A stretch of DNA of 64,000 nucleotides from Micromonospora musae (GTDB lineage Bacteria > Actinomycetota > Actinomycetes > Mycobacteriales > Micromonosporaceae): positions 1 to 64,000 of the forward strand of contig NZ_RAZT01000014.1 in assembly GCF_003626635.1 (NCBI RefSeq). Direction: 5' to 3'. Shown piece by piece: positions 15,679 to 24,277 of this stretch. Each line of letters begins with the position of its first letter. Position 1 is the stretch's first letter. The notes under the pieces are model-generated. The model made no database searches. It saw only the letters and a list, made by a program, of their open reading frames with translations, and had not been told where the DNA came from. The position numbers and the translations under genes are program-made.

Positions 15679-15969
15679 ATGGGCATTGGTGGCAGCATTT
15701 TCCTGATCGCGCTGGGTGCGATCTTCGCGTTCGCGGTGGAGGCCGACCTCGGTTGGCTCGACCTCTCCGTGGTCGGCTGGGTGCTGATGCTCGCCGGCGT
15801 CGCCCTGCTGCTCGTCACCCTCTACTTCTGGAACAGTCGGCGGCGCACGGTGGTCGCGGCCGGCCCGGCCCGGACGGAGCGGGTGGTGACCGACCGGGTG
15901 GTGCCGGCACAGGACGGCCGGGTCGTCGAGGAGTACCGCGAGGTGCGTAGGCCCGGCCGCACCATTTGA
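15679..15969 (+). CDS. DUF6458-type small membrane protein (copy 2)
   Basis: The 96-residue protein starts MGIGGSIFLIALGAIFAFAV, has two TM helices and ends in a hydrophilic tail (VVTDRVVPAQDGRVVEEYRE). It is a paralogue of the 14717 protein but with an acidic instead of Pro-rich tail. GGAGG lies a few bases before ATG 15679. Confidence 0.82.
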   Translation: MGIGGSIFLIALGAIFAFAVEADLGWLDLSVVGWVLMLAGVALLLVTLYFWNSRRRTVVAAGPARTERVVTDRVVPAQDGRVVEEYREVRRPGRTI

Positions 15970-15977
15970 TCCGCCGC

Positions 15978-16026
15978 ACCGCGTTCGCAGGGCCCCACGA
16001 CCCCCCCCGGGCCCTGCGAACGCGGT
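15978..16026. terminator. Bidirectional terminator, 18-bp perfect stem
   Basis: ACCGCGTTCGCAGGGCCC (15978-15995) pairs perfectly with 16009-16026. It separates convergent DUF6458 and HlyIII genes and touches the latter's stop codon. Confidence 0.85.
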
Positions 16027-16703
16027 CAGGCGAAGAGGGCGAAGTAGATCGCGATGTGGTGACAGATCGCGGCGAGCAGCGTGCAGGCGTGGAAGAACTC
16101 GTGATGCCCGAAGACGGTGGGCCAGGGGTTCGGACGACGCAGCGCGTAGAAGACGGCCCCGACGCTGTAGACGGCCCCGCCGACGAGCAGCAGCACCAGC
16201 GCGGCCACCCCGCCCTCGTGCAGGATCTGCGGGAGCATCGCCACCGCCACCCAGCCGAGCGCCAGGTAGAGCGGCGCGGAGACCCAGCGCGGAGCGTGCG
16301 GCCAGATCAGCTTGAGCGCCACGCCCGCCAGCGCACCGCCCCAGACCAGTGCGAGCATCACCGTCGCGGGGCGCGCCGACAGGAGCAGGACGCAGAACGG
16401 CGTGTACGTGCCGGCGATGAACACGAAGATCATCGAGTGGTCCATCCGGCGCATGACCTGGTAGCCGCGCTCCGACCACACTCGACGGTGATAGAGCGCG
16501 CTGGTGCCGAAGAGCCCGCAGACGGTCAGGCTGTAGATGAGGCAGCTGACCAGCGGTGCCCAGCCGGGACGGGTCGCGGCGATCGAGCAGAGCACGATGC
16601 CGCAGACCACGGCGACGAAGAACGCGTACGTGTGCAGCCAGCCGCGCATCCGGGGCTTACCGATGTCGACCGGCTTGAGCCGGGGCGGTGCGGAGGTGGT
16701 CAC
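16026..16703 (-). CDS. Hemolysin III / PAQR-family membrane protein
   Basis: The 225-residue protein has seven predicted TM helices and the PAQR metal-site residues: SALYHRR near TM2, DHSMIFVFIAGTYTPF at TM3, and the final HHEFFHACTLLAAICHHIAIY. The family binds Zn2+ and may act as a membrane hydrolase; a true hemolysin role is unlikely. GTG 16703 has TAACCT six bases upstream and no Shine-Dalgarno. Confidence 0.9.
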   Translation of the reverse strand: MTTSAPPRLKPVDIGKPRMRGWLHTYAFFVAVVCGIVLCSIAATRPGWAPLVSCLIYSLTVCGLFGTSALYHRRVWSERGYQVMRRMDHSMIFVFIAGTYTPFCVLLLSARPATVMLALVWGGALAGVALKLIWPHAPRWVSAPLYLALGWVAVAMLPQILHEGGVAALVLLLVGGAVYSVGAVFYALRRPNPWPTVFGHHEFFHACTLLAAICHHIAIYFALFA

Positions 16704-16709
16704 GCGAAC

Positions 16710-16715
16710 AGGTTA
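16710..16715 (-). promoter_or_regulatory. -10 box (TAACCT) for leaderless HlyIII gene
   Basis: Minus-strand TAACCT ends six bases before GTG 16703. Confidence 0.5.
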
Positions 16716-16813
16716 CGGCACCGTAGGTTACTTGGAGGTAGTGCGCCTCGTCACGCCGATTCATCGACGATGATGGGTACCCGGAACCCGGCCCGGTGGG
16801 CCAAGATGGCGGC

Positions 16814-17452
16814 ATGCGGATCCGACCCGTCGGGGCGCACGCCCTGCTGCTCGACCTCGCGCCCGGGAACGGGTCCACCCCGGCCGACGCGGCCGCTCAG
16901 GTCGAGGCCTGGCGGGCGGAGCTGGCCCACCGCCGCGACCTGGGCGAGCTGACCGCCCTGGAGATCGTCCCGGCGGCGACCACCGTACTGCTCGACGGTG
17001 TGCCCGATCCGGAGGCGGCCGCCGGATCGATCGCCGGCTGGACGCCCCGGCCCGCCGCCGCCCGCAGCGCCGCCGGTCCGGTCGAGATCCCCGTGACCTA
17101 CGACGGGGCGGACCTACCGGTCGTCGCGGAGCACTGGGCCGTCACCGTCCCCACCGTGGTGGAGCGGCTGGCCGGCACCGACTTCCGGGTGGCCTTCTGC
17201 GGCTTCGCGCCCGGCTTCCCGTACCTCACCGGCCTCCCGGGCGAGCTGGCGCTGCCCCGGCTGCCCACCCCCCGCCCCCGCGTCCCGACCGGCTCGGTCG
17301 CGCTGGCCGGTCCCTACGCCGGGATCTATCCGAGCCCGTCCCCGGGCGGATGGCTGCTGGTCGGCCGGACCGGGCTACCGCTCTTCGACGTCACCGCCGA
17401 TCCGCCGACCCGGCTCACCCCCGGCACCCACGTCCGGCTGGTGCCGGCATGA
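16814..17452 (+). CDS. pxpB: 5-oxoprolinase subunit PxpB
   Basis: The 212-residue KipI/PxpB-like protein contains FRVAFCGFAPGFPYLTGLP and RVPTGSVALAGPYAGIYPSPSPGGW, the family hallmarks. With PxpA and PxpC it forms the ATP-dependent 5-oxoprolinase, converting pyroglutamate to glutamate. Its TGA overlaps the pxpC ATG (ATGA), so the two are translationally coupled. No clear ribosome site precedes ATG 16814. Confidence 0.92.
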   Translation: MRIRPVGAHALLLDLAPGNGSTPADAAAQVEAWRAELAHRRDLGELTALEIVPAATTVLLDGVPDPEAAAGSIAGWTPRPAAARSAAGPVEIPVTYDGADLPVVAEHWAVTVPTVVERLAGTDFRVAFCGFAPGFPYLTGLPGELALPRLPTPRPRVPTGSVALAGPYAGIYPSPSPGGWLLVGRTGLPLFDVTADPPTRLTPGTHVRLVPA

Positions 17453-18306
17453 CCGGCGAACTCGTCGTCCTCCGGGCCGGGGCGCTCACCACCGTGCAGG
17501 ACCTCGGCCGGCCCGGCTACGCGCACCTCGGCGTGCCCCGCTCCGGCGCGCTCGACCCGGCGTCGCTACGGCTCGCCAACCGGCTCGTCGGCAACCCCGA
17601 GAACACGGCCGGGCTGGAGATCACGGTGACCGGCTGCGTGCTGCGGCTCAGCCGGGCGGCCAGCGTCGCCGTCACCGGCGCCGAGGCGGAGATCCGCGTC
17701 GGAGCCCGCCCCGGCGACACCGGTCTGCCGCTCTCCGTACCGGCCGGGACGGTCCTGCGGATCGGCCCCGCCCGTGGCGGCGTACGCAACTGGCTGGCCG
17801 TCTGCGGCGGCATCGACGTGCCCCCCGTGCTGGGCAGCCGGGCCACCGACACCCTCTCCGGGCTCGGCCCGCCCCCGCTGCGCGACGGCGACCGGTTGCC
17901 CCTCGGTACGCCCACCGGCCCGCCCGCGCCGGTCGACCTGACCGTCGGCCCACCCCAGCGCGACGAGCTGCGGCTCGCCGTACGGCTCGGCCCGCGCGAC
18001 GACTGGTTCACCCCGGCGGCGCTGGACCGGCTCCTCGGCACGGCGTACACGGTGAGCCCGGTGAGCAACCGGGTCGGCGCGCGACTCGCCGGCGCACCGC
18101 TGCCCCGTGCGGTCGCCGGTGAACTGCCGAGCGAGGGGATCGTGCTCGGCGCGGTGCAGGTGCCGGCCGACGGCCAACCGTTGATCTTCCTGGCCGACCA
18201 TCCGACGACCGGCGGGTACCCGGTCGTCGGGGTGGTCGCCGACGTGACCCCGCTCGCGCAGGCCCGCCCAGGCACTACCGTCAGGTTCCATGGACCTCAA
18301 CGCTGA
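17449..18306 (+). CDS. pxpC: 5-oxoprolinase subunit PxpC
   Basis: The 285-residue KipA/PxpC-like protein begins with LVVLRAGALTTVQDLGRPGY, followed by GVPRSGALDPASLRLANRLVGN and ending in PTTGGYPVVGVVADVTPLAQ. These are standard biotin-dependent-carboxylase-like family motifs. It pairs with PxpB in ATP use. It overlaps pxpB by four bases and pxpA by 17 bases. Confidence 0.92.
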   Translation: MTGELVVLRAGALTTVQDLGRPGYAHLGVPRSGALDPASLRLANRLVGNPENTAGLEITVTGCVLRLSRAASVAVTGAEAEIRVGARPGDTGLPLSVPAGTVLRIGPARGGVRNWLAVCGGIDVPPVLGSRATDTLSGLGPPPLRDGDRLPLGTPTGPPAPVDLTVGPPQRDELRLAVRLGPRDDWFTPAALDRLLGTAYTVSPVSNRVGARLAGAPLPRAVAGELPSEGIVLGAVQVPADGQPLIFLADHPTTGGYPVVGVVADVTPLAQARPGTTVRFHGPQR

Positions 18307-19042
18307 CCTCGGCGAGGGATTCGGCATCTGGCGGCTCGGCGACGACGACGCGCTGCTCAGCCTGATCACCTCGGCGAACGTCGCCTGCGGCTTCCACGGC
18401 GGCGACGCACCCACCATGCGCCGGGTCTGCGAAGAGGCCGCCCGCCGCGAGGTCGCGGTGGGCGCGCAGGTCGGCTACCGGGACCTCGCCGGCTTCGGCC
18501 GCCGGCACGTCGCGTACGACTTCGCCGAGCTACGCGACGAGGTCATCTACCAGCTCGGCGCGCTCGACGCGTTCTGCCGGCTCTTCGGCACCCGGGTGCG
18601 CTACCTGAAGCCGCACGGGGCGCTCTACCACGCGGCGACGCGCGACGAGAAGGAGGCGGCGGCGCTGGTGGCGGCGGTCGACGAGTACGACCACCGGCTG
18701 CCGCTGCTCTGCCAGCCCGGTTCGGTCCTCGCCCAGCTCGCCGTCGGCGCCGGACTGCGGGTCGTCGCCGAGGGTTTCGCCGACCGTGGCTACCTGCCCA
18801 ACGGCAAGCTGGTGCCCCGCTCCGCGCCGGGCGCGCTGGTCACCGACCCGGAGCAGGTCGCCGAGCGGGCCGTGCGGATGGCCACCGAGCGGACCGTGGT
18901 GGCGGTGGACGGCACCGTTGTGCCCTGCCCGGTCGAGTCGATCTGCCTGCACGGGGACACTCCCGGCGCGGTTGCCTCGGCGGAGATGGTCCGGGCCGCG
19001 CTGATCGACGCGGGCGTCGCGCTCACGCCCTTCACGGCCTGA
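18290..19042 (+). CDS. pxpA: 5-oxoprolinase subunit PxpA (LamB/YcsF family)
   Basis: The 250-residue protein opens MDLNADLGEGFGIWRLGDDD and has NVACGFHGGD, VGYRDLAGFGRR, VRYLKPHGALYH and ESICLHGDTPGA, diagnostic of the YcsF/PxpA family, which carries the hydrolytic site. The start lies 17 bases inside pxpC. This makes the order pxpB-pxpC-pxpA, and a hairpin follows. Confidence 0.93.
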   Translation: MDLNADLGEGFGIWRLGDDDALLSLITSANVACGFHGGDAPTMRRVCEEAARREVAVGAQVGYRDLAGFGRRHVAYDFAELRDEVIYQLGALDAFCRLFGTRVRYLKPHGALYHAATRDEKEAAALVAAVDEYDHRLPLLCQPGSVLAQLAVGAGLRVVAEGFADRGYLPNGKLVPRSAPGALVTDPEQVAERAVRMATERTVVAVDGTVVPCPVESICLHGDTPGAVASAEMVRAALIDAGVALTPFTA

Positions 19043-19045
19043 GCG

Positions 19046-19062
19046 CGGGAGCCCCGCTCCCG
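19046..19062 (+). terminator. Short hairpin after pxpA
   Basis: CGGGAGC-CCC-GCTCCCG, a 7-bp stem between convergent pxpA and the thioredoxin-like gene. Confidence 0.55.
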
Positions 19063-19079
19063 GGCCCCCGCGAACGACC

Positions 19080-20912
19080 TCAGGCGTCCAGACCGCGCAG
19101 CACCAGCGGCAACCGGGCCGCGCCGCTCTCCACCACCCGGACCGGTACGCCCCAGTCCTGCCGGGTCAGGTGGCAGGCGGCGTGCTCGACGTCGACGTCG
19201 CAGGTGGCCGCCTGGGCGGTCACCTGCAGCACCCCACCGGTCACCTCGCCGTTGACCACCAGCCGCCGGGACAGTTCGGTGGTCGTACCCGCCCCCTCGA
19301 CGAGCAGCTCCGGCGGCGAGGCGGAGATCACCAGTCGGGTCGACGGACCGTACGTCTCGTCCAGCTTCTGCCCCGGCGCCGGGCTGAAGATGATCTCCAG
19401 CGTCAGCTCGCCGGGCGTCACGTCCGTCGGCTTGCGTTCGGTGCGGTGCCGGGGACCGTCCACCGTGCTGGCACCGGCCGCGGAGAGCGCCCCGGGCGCC
19501 AGCCGGGTGAGCCGGTGCGCGGCGGACTCCACCACCAGCACCTCGCCCTCAGCGGTGAGCACCAGGTCGCTCGGCTCGGCCAGCCCGTCGGCGACGGTGG
19601 AGACCTGGTCGGTCAGCGGGTCGAAACGCCGCACCGCGCCGTTGTACGTGTCCGCGATCAACACCGAGCCGTCCGGCAGCGCGCACACCCCCAGCGGGTG
19701 CTGGAGCAGCGCCGACGCGGCGGGCCCGTCGACGTGGCCGAAGTCGAAGAGCCCCTGCCCGACCGCGGTGCCCATCACGCTGTTCTCCACGTACCGGATC
19801 GCGCTGGTCTCGCTGTCCGCGATCCAGAGCCGGGAACCGTCGACGGAGACCGAGAGGCCGGACGGCTGGGCCATCCACGCCTCGTCCAGCGGGCCGTCGC
19901 GCAGCGCCTCGACGGTGGTCCCGGCGTACATGCCGGCGGTCCGCTTGATCGGGTCGAACCACCACAGCTGGTGGATGCCGGCCATCGCGATGACGAGCTT
20001 GCCGTCGTACCAGGCGAGGTCCCAGGGGGAGGAGAGGTCGACCGAGAGCGCGTCGTGCGAGTGGTCGTCGACCGTCGAACGCCACTGCCGCCCGCTGCCG
20101 GCGATCGTGACCACCTCGCCGGTGGCCAGGCGTACGCCGCGGAGCAGGTGGTTGACGGTGTCCGCGACGACCAGGTCGTAGCCGACGACCCCGGCCACCT
20201 GCTCGGGGAGCAGGCAGAGCCCCTGTGGCTCGGAGAAGGTGGCGACCCCGGCCGGGCCGTCGGTCCGCCCCCGGTCGCCCGAGCCGATCCGGCGTACCAG
20301 CGTCTCGCCGTCCGGCTCCAGCTCGGCCAGCGAGTGCCGGGCCGAGTCGGAGACGAGCAGGTTGCCGTCGGGCAGCTGCACGACCTTGCCGGGGAAGCGC
20401 AGCGTGGTCTCCGGCTCGGCGGGCGGGACGTACGGCCCGTCGCCCCGGTGCAGGGTGCCCTTCGCCTCGTGGACGGCGATCAGCTCGTCGATCAACCGAG
20501 CCAGCCCCTCGGCGTGACCCTCGCCGGCCATGGTGGCCACCACGTACCCCTCGGGGTCGATCACCGAGAGGGTCGGCCAGGCGCGGGCCGCGTACTGCTG
20601 CCACATGTCCATCTCGGGGTCGTCGAGCACCGGGTGGTGCACCCCGTACCGCTCGACCGCCGCCGCGAGCGCCTCGGCGTCCTTCTCGTGTTCGAACTTC
20701 GGCGAGTGGACCCCGATCACCACGAGCACGTCGCCGTACTTCTCCTCGAGCGGCCGCAGCTCGTCGAGCACGTGCAGACAGTTGATGCAGCAGAAGGTCC
20801 AGAAGTCCGCCAGAACGATCTTGCCGCGGAGGTCGGCGAGGGTGAGGTCGCGGCCGCCGGTGTTCAACCAGCCCCGACCGCGCAGCTCGGGAGCCCGTAC
20901 TCGTGCGCTCAT
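19080..20912 (-). CDS. Thioredoxin-fold protein with NHL beta-propeller
   Basis: The 610-residue protein has a TlpA-like thioredoxin domain at residues ~10-150 with the redox motif WTFCCINC (Cys42 and Cys45 form CINC). An NHL-type propeller follows from ~170 to ~480 (repeats such as LPDGNLLVSDSARHSL, CALPDGSVLIADTYNGAVRRF), and then a beta-rich C-terminus. This matches the NHLRC2-like domain order. No signal peptide is seen, so it is cytoplasmic. Its substrate is unknown. Confidence 0.88.
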   Translation of the reverse strand: MSARVRAPELRGRGWLNTGGRDLTLADLRGKIVLADFWTFCCINCLHVLDELRPLEEKYGDVLVVIGVHSPKFEHEKDAEALAAAVERYGVHHPVLDDPEMDMWQQYAARAWPTLSVIDPEGYVVATMAGEGHAEGLARLIDELIAVHEAKGTLHRGDGPYVPPAEPETTLRFPGKVVQLPDGNLLVSDSARHSLAELEPDGETLVRRIGSGDRGRTDGPAGVATFSEPQGLCLLPEQVAGVVGYDLVVADTVNHLLRGVRLATGEVVTIAGSGRQWRSTVDDHSHDALSVDLSSPWDLAWYDGKLVIAMAGIHQLWWFDPIKRTAGMYAGTTVEALRDGPLDEAWMAQPSGLSVSVDGSRLWIADSETSAIRYVENSVMGTAVGQGLFDFGHVDGPAASALLQHPLGVCALPDGSVLIADTYNGAVRRFDPLTDQVSTVADGLAEPSDLVLTAEGEVLVVESAAHRLTRLAPGALSAAGASTVDGPRHRTERKPTDVTPGELTLEIIFSPAPGQKLDETYGPSTRLVISASPPELLVEGAGTTTELSRRLVVNGEVTGGVLQVTAQAATCDVDVEHAACHLTRQDWGVPVRVVESGAARLPLVLRGLDA

Positions 20913-20994
20913 CCGTCCAGTCTGCCGGACCCGGCCGGCCGGGTCCGGCGGTACCCCGCGCGGCCTCGATCACACCTCTGCGGCACCCCGGACA

Positions 20995-21034
20995 CGACGA
21001 CGGGGGCCACGGACGACCGTGGCCCCCGTCGTCG
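20995..21034 (-). terminator. 18-bp perfect-stem terminator
   Basis: Arms 20995-21012 and 21017-21034 pair without mismatch around ACGA. It ends the long Pro-rich gene just upstream of the next minus-strand gene. Confidence 0.85.
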
Positions 21035-21040
21035 AGGCGG

Positions 21041-23572
21041 CTACTGGCTGGCGGCCGGCTTCAGGCAGAGGACCCTGTTGGGCCCGTCGCCCTGCAACAC
21101 GACGTGCGGCAGGGTCGGGTCGCCGCACTTGTCGTTGGTGTCGACCTTCGAGACCACGGTGAACGCCTCCGCCTCACCGCAGTCGGCCGCGACGGCGGTC
21201 TCGCCGGACTTCTTCACGCAGGTGCCGACGGCCGGGTCGAAGGACGGCGCCTGATCGCCGCCGACCTTGCCGAGCAGGAAGAGCAGGCCGAGCGGCACAG
21301 CCAGGATGAGCACCGCGGCGGTGAGCACCGCGGCCAGCACCCGCCCGTTGCGGACCTTCGCCGGTGGCGGTTCGGACTTCGGCTCCGCGTCCGGCTTGAA
21401 CGCGTCGAACCGGTCCTGGTCGGCCTCCGCCGCACCCGGCGTCCAGTTCTGCTGCTCCGGCTCGTTCTGCCCCCAGGCGGGGACGGACCCGGGCTGGCCC
21501 GGCCCGCCCTGCCCCCAGGACGGAACGGCCTGCTGCTGCGGGGGCGGCGGGAACGCGGACGGGAACGTGCTGGTCGGTGCGGGCTCGGTGTCGGGCAGCG
21601 CCGGCGGCCCGTAGCCCGCGACCGCTGGCATCCCCGGATCGTGGGGTACCGGCGGTCCGCCGAACGGGTCGGCCGGACGCTCGCCGGGGTGCGGCCGGTT
21701 CCCGTTGATCGGGCGGGTGTTGTTGGGGGCGTCGACGAAGTTCGGCACCCCTGGCGGGAAGGCCGGTGGGGCCGGCGGGCCCGGACTCATCGGGGCCGGC
21801 TCGGCGTAGCCGCTCGGCGCGGGAGTCGGCTCCCGGTCGTCGAAGCGCGGCCCGGGCTCGGGCCGGGCGTCGACCCCGTAACCGTCCGGCTGAGCCTGCT
21901 CCGGCTCGTCCGCCGGCTCGGGCCGGGCCGGGCGACCGTAGACCCGGGGCTGCGGGGCGGACGTGCTGTCGGGCCGCAGCGGCTGATCGGCGGGGGGCAG
22001 CACCCGGCTGGCCAGCGGCACGGCAGCGCTCGCCGTGGTGCGGCCGGCCGCGCCGGACTCGGGCGAGGTGCGTGGCGCAGGCACCACCGGACCGGCCGGT
22101 GCCGCCTGCTCGTCGGAGTGGGCCTCGGCCGCCCAGGCGGGCTGCTCCGGCTCGTACCCCTGCCCGGTCGCCTCCGCGGGTGGCCAGTCGGCCCGCTCGA
22201 CCGGCGTCGCCTGCCCGGACGCAGCGCCGAACGGAGCCGGTGCCGGCTGTCCCGCGGGCACGCCGTACGTAGCCGGTGCCGGGAAGTCGGCCGCCGGTAC
22301 GTAGTCGCCCGGCGGGGTGGCGGCCAGGCTGGCGCCCGGCACGCGCTGCTCCTGCGGAGGCAGCGGTACGACGTTCGCCGGGGAGATCCCCGGAGCGGGG
22401 CCGGGCTGGTAGATCGGTGCGTTCTCGGCGGGGCGGCTCGCGGCGTCGGCGTCGGCGTTGCCCCACGCCTCGCCGGGCGCCCAGGGCTCCACCTCGGACG
22501 CGCCCGCCCGTTCGCCCGGGTTGCGCTGTGGCAGGCTCCCGGCGCCGGGCACGCTGGCGCTGGCCCGTGCGGGCGTGCCGGTCGGCTCGGCCTGCCAGCC
22601 GCCGGAGCGACCCGGGTCGGCCGGCGGCTCCTGCCAGCCGCCCGACGGCGCGCCGCCCTGCGGCTGTTCCTGGGCCGGCGAGAGCATCCAGTCGGGCTGC
22701 TGCGGCTGGCTCTCCGGGGGCGCGCCCCAGGACTGTGCGGACTGATCCGGCTGGCCCGGAGCGCCCGCGCCCCACCCACCGGAGTTGTCGGCCTGGCCGG
22801 TCTGGTTCGCGGCGCCCGACCAGCCGGTCTCCTGCTGCTGGTTCCAGCCGGCGCCGTCGTCAACCGTCGGCACCTGCGCGGCGCCGCGGACGGGCGGTTC
22901 GGCCGGCGCCCACGCCGGTGCGGTCTGTTCGGCCGGTGCCCAGGCCGGCTGGTCGGCCTGCTGCCCGTCGTCGTTCCAGCCGTTGGCGGGTGCCGGCTGC
23001 CCCGGCTGCTGCCCGCCGTCGTTCCAGCCGTTGGCAGGGCCGGGCTGCGCCGGAGCGCCCCAGCCCGCGGCGGCCTGGTCGGTCTGCGGTGACGCGTCAC
23101 CCGGCTGCGGCGGAGTCCACCCGCCTGAGCGCGCCGGGTCCTCCTGCGGCCACGCCTGCGGGGGTGCTGCGGGCGCGGGAACCTGGGCCGCGCCGCGGGC
23201 GGCGGGCTGGGACTGTGCCCAGGCCGGCTGCTCGGGCGCGCCGGCCCAGCCCTGGCCGGACTGCTCGGGCTGCCCGCCCCAGGCCGGCTGGGGTGCGCCG
23301 GTCGCGGGCCAGGGCGCGGGGTGTCCCGCGTCGGCCGGCGGTGGAGTCTGTGCCGAGCCCCAGGCGGCGGGCGGCTGTTCGTTCTGCGCCGCCCAGGTGG
23401 GGGCCGCGGGATTGGGTCCGGCCGGTGGCGGGGGCGCCCAGCCCAGGTCCGGGCCGGCGCCGTAGCCGTTGGCCGGCTGCGCGGCGCGGTCGCCGTACGG
23501 CGTCGGTCCGCCGGCGCCCGGCGGCACCTCGTCCGGCTCCTGGCCGGGGTGGTGCGAGCCCTCGGACGTCAT
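21041..23572 (-). CDS. Pro/Gln/Ala-rich single-pass membrane protein (LppU-like C-terminus)
   Basis: About 740 of 843 residues are low-complexity Pro/Gln/Ala/Gly/Trp sequence with loose repeats (PANGWNDGGQQ/PANGWNDDGQQ, RGAAQVP twice). One TM follows (RVLAAVLTAAVLILAVPLGL), then a ~75-residue extracytoplasmic domain with four Cys (GTCVKKS, ADCGEA, NDKCGD, VLCLKPA). That end resembles LppU/SCO3897-type proteins. The orientation is type II, with a long disordered cytoplasmic arm. It might scaffold cell-envelope proteins; function is not known. Confidence 0.75.
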   Translation of the reverse strand: MTSEGSHHPGQEPDEVPPGAGGPTPYGDRAAQPANGYGAGPDLGWAPPPPAGPNPAAPTWAAQNEQPPAAWGSAQTPPPADAGHPAPWPATGAPQPAWGGQPEQSGQGWAGAPEQPAWAQSQPAARGAAQVPAPAAPPQAWPQEDPARSGGWTPPQPGDASPQTDQAAAGWGAPAQPGPANGWNDGGQQPGQPAPANGWNDDGQQADQPAWAPAEQTAPAWAPAEPPVRGAAQVPTVDDGAGWNQQQETGWSGAANQTGQADNSGGWGAGAPGQPDQSAQSWGAPPESQPQQPDWMLSPAQEQPQGGAPSGGWQEPPADPGRSGGWQAEPTGTPARASASVPGAGSLPQRNPGERAGASEVEPWAPGEAWGNADADAASRPAENAPIYQPGPAPGISPANVVPLPPQEQRVPGASLAATPPGDYVPAADFPAPATYGVPAGQPAPAPFGAASGQATPVERADWPPAEATGQGYEPEQPAWAAEAHSDEQAAPAGPVVPAPRTSPESGAAGRTTASAAVPLASRVLPPADQPLRPDSTSAPQPRVYGRPARPEPADEPEQAQPDGYGVDARPEPGPRFDDREPTPAPSGYAEPAPMSPGPPAPPAFPPGVPNFVDAPNNTRPINGNRPHPGERPADPFGGPPVPHDPGMPAVAGYGPPALPDTEPAPTSTFPSAFPPPPQQQAVPSWGQGGPGQPGSVPAWGQNEPEQQNWTPGAAEADQDRFDAFKPDAEPKSEPPPAKVRNGRVLAAVLTAAVLILAVPLGLLFLLGKVGGDQAPSFDPAVGTCVKKSGETAVAADCGEAEAFTVVSKVDTNDKCGDPTLPHVVLQGDGPNRVLCLKPAASQ

Positions 23573-23850
23573 CGGTGCGCCTCCTCATCACATGTCGGCC
23601 GCCGGTGCCGATCGGTCTCCTCGGCTTGGCTGCCGGCGTTGCCGGCGTACCGGCCGTGCCGGGCTCCCCGCACCGTATCCGGTGGCCGTCCATGGCGTCC
23701 GGGGAGCATCGGTCGTCACTCCACGTGGTCGGCTGGTGTCGAACTGCTCCTAGTCGGCTCGACCTGTCCCGAATCGGTGGCGACGACCGAAGCCCACCGT
23801 ACCGGGCGCTGCGCCTAGGTGGAATCCCGGTGTCAATGGGTGTGAAACGC
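23573..23850. other. Upstream region of the Pro-rich gene
   Basis: No convincing gene on either strand. It presumably holds the promoter of the minus-strand gene starting at 23572; GAGG is present just before its ATG. Confidence 0.5.
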
Positions 23851-23885
23851 CGATGACCCGCCCGGTGCTCCCGGGCGGGTCATCG
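23851..23885 (-). terminator. 15-bp-stem terminator
   Basis: CGATGACCCGCCCGG and its exact complement flank TGCTC. It lies downstream of the 45-aa gene on the minus strand. Confidence 0.8.
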
Positions 23886-23916
23886 ATCTGGAGGAGGTGA
23901 GGAAAGGTCTGGTGCG

Positions 23917-24054
23917 TCAGCTCATGTGACGCTGGGCGATCGCGAGGAGCTCCTCGCGGACGGCCGGCGAGTTGGCGGAGCGCAGCGCGTGCTCGATGGC
24001 ACGGGCGCGGCGGTTGGCGTCGCGGCGGGTCTTGATTCGCTCGATCATGCTCAC
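23917..24054 (-). CDS. Small basic helical protein, 45 aa
   Basis: Reading VSMIERIKTRRDANRRARAI...VREELLAIAQRHMS, it is a highly charged, probably all-helical peptide. GTG 24054 is preferred because AGGAGA stands eight bases upstream; ATG 24048 is only two codons in. It has its own strong ribosome site, a dedicated terminator and a relatively AT-rich promoter region (24060-24200), all of which support expression. I recall similar short proteins in actinobacteria but know no function. Confidence 0.65.
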   Translation of the reverse strand: MSMIERIKTRRDANRRARAIEHALRSANSPAVREELLAIAQRHMS

Positions 24055-24213
24055 GGTCGGTCTCTCCTCCGGCTATTCGGTTGTCAGCCCCTTGATGCCT
24101 CTATTTAACAGGAAGCAGCCGCAGACTTCCATCGATTCTTAGGTGAGCTGCACCACGAGCCGAATAATCAAAGGTTTCTCCGGGCTTGCGCCGACGTTTT
24201 CGTCGCCCAACTG

Positions 24214-24259
24214 CCACGGCCGGTGTGCCGGGCGTTAACCCGTGGCACACCGGCCGTGG
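24214..24259 (-). terminator. Terminator of the bkd operon, 16-bp stem
   Basis: CCACGGCCGGTGTGCC (24214-24229) pairs perfectly with 24244-24259, 19 bp after the E2 stop codon. Confidence 0.85.
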
Positions 24260-24277
24260 CCTGGTGGAACGAACCGG

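Noticed and set aside
19170..23092. Two ~700-codon + strand frames opposite the NHL protein and the Pro-rich protein
   Set aside because: Shadows; the minus-strand frames have domains and proper starts, these have none.
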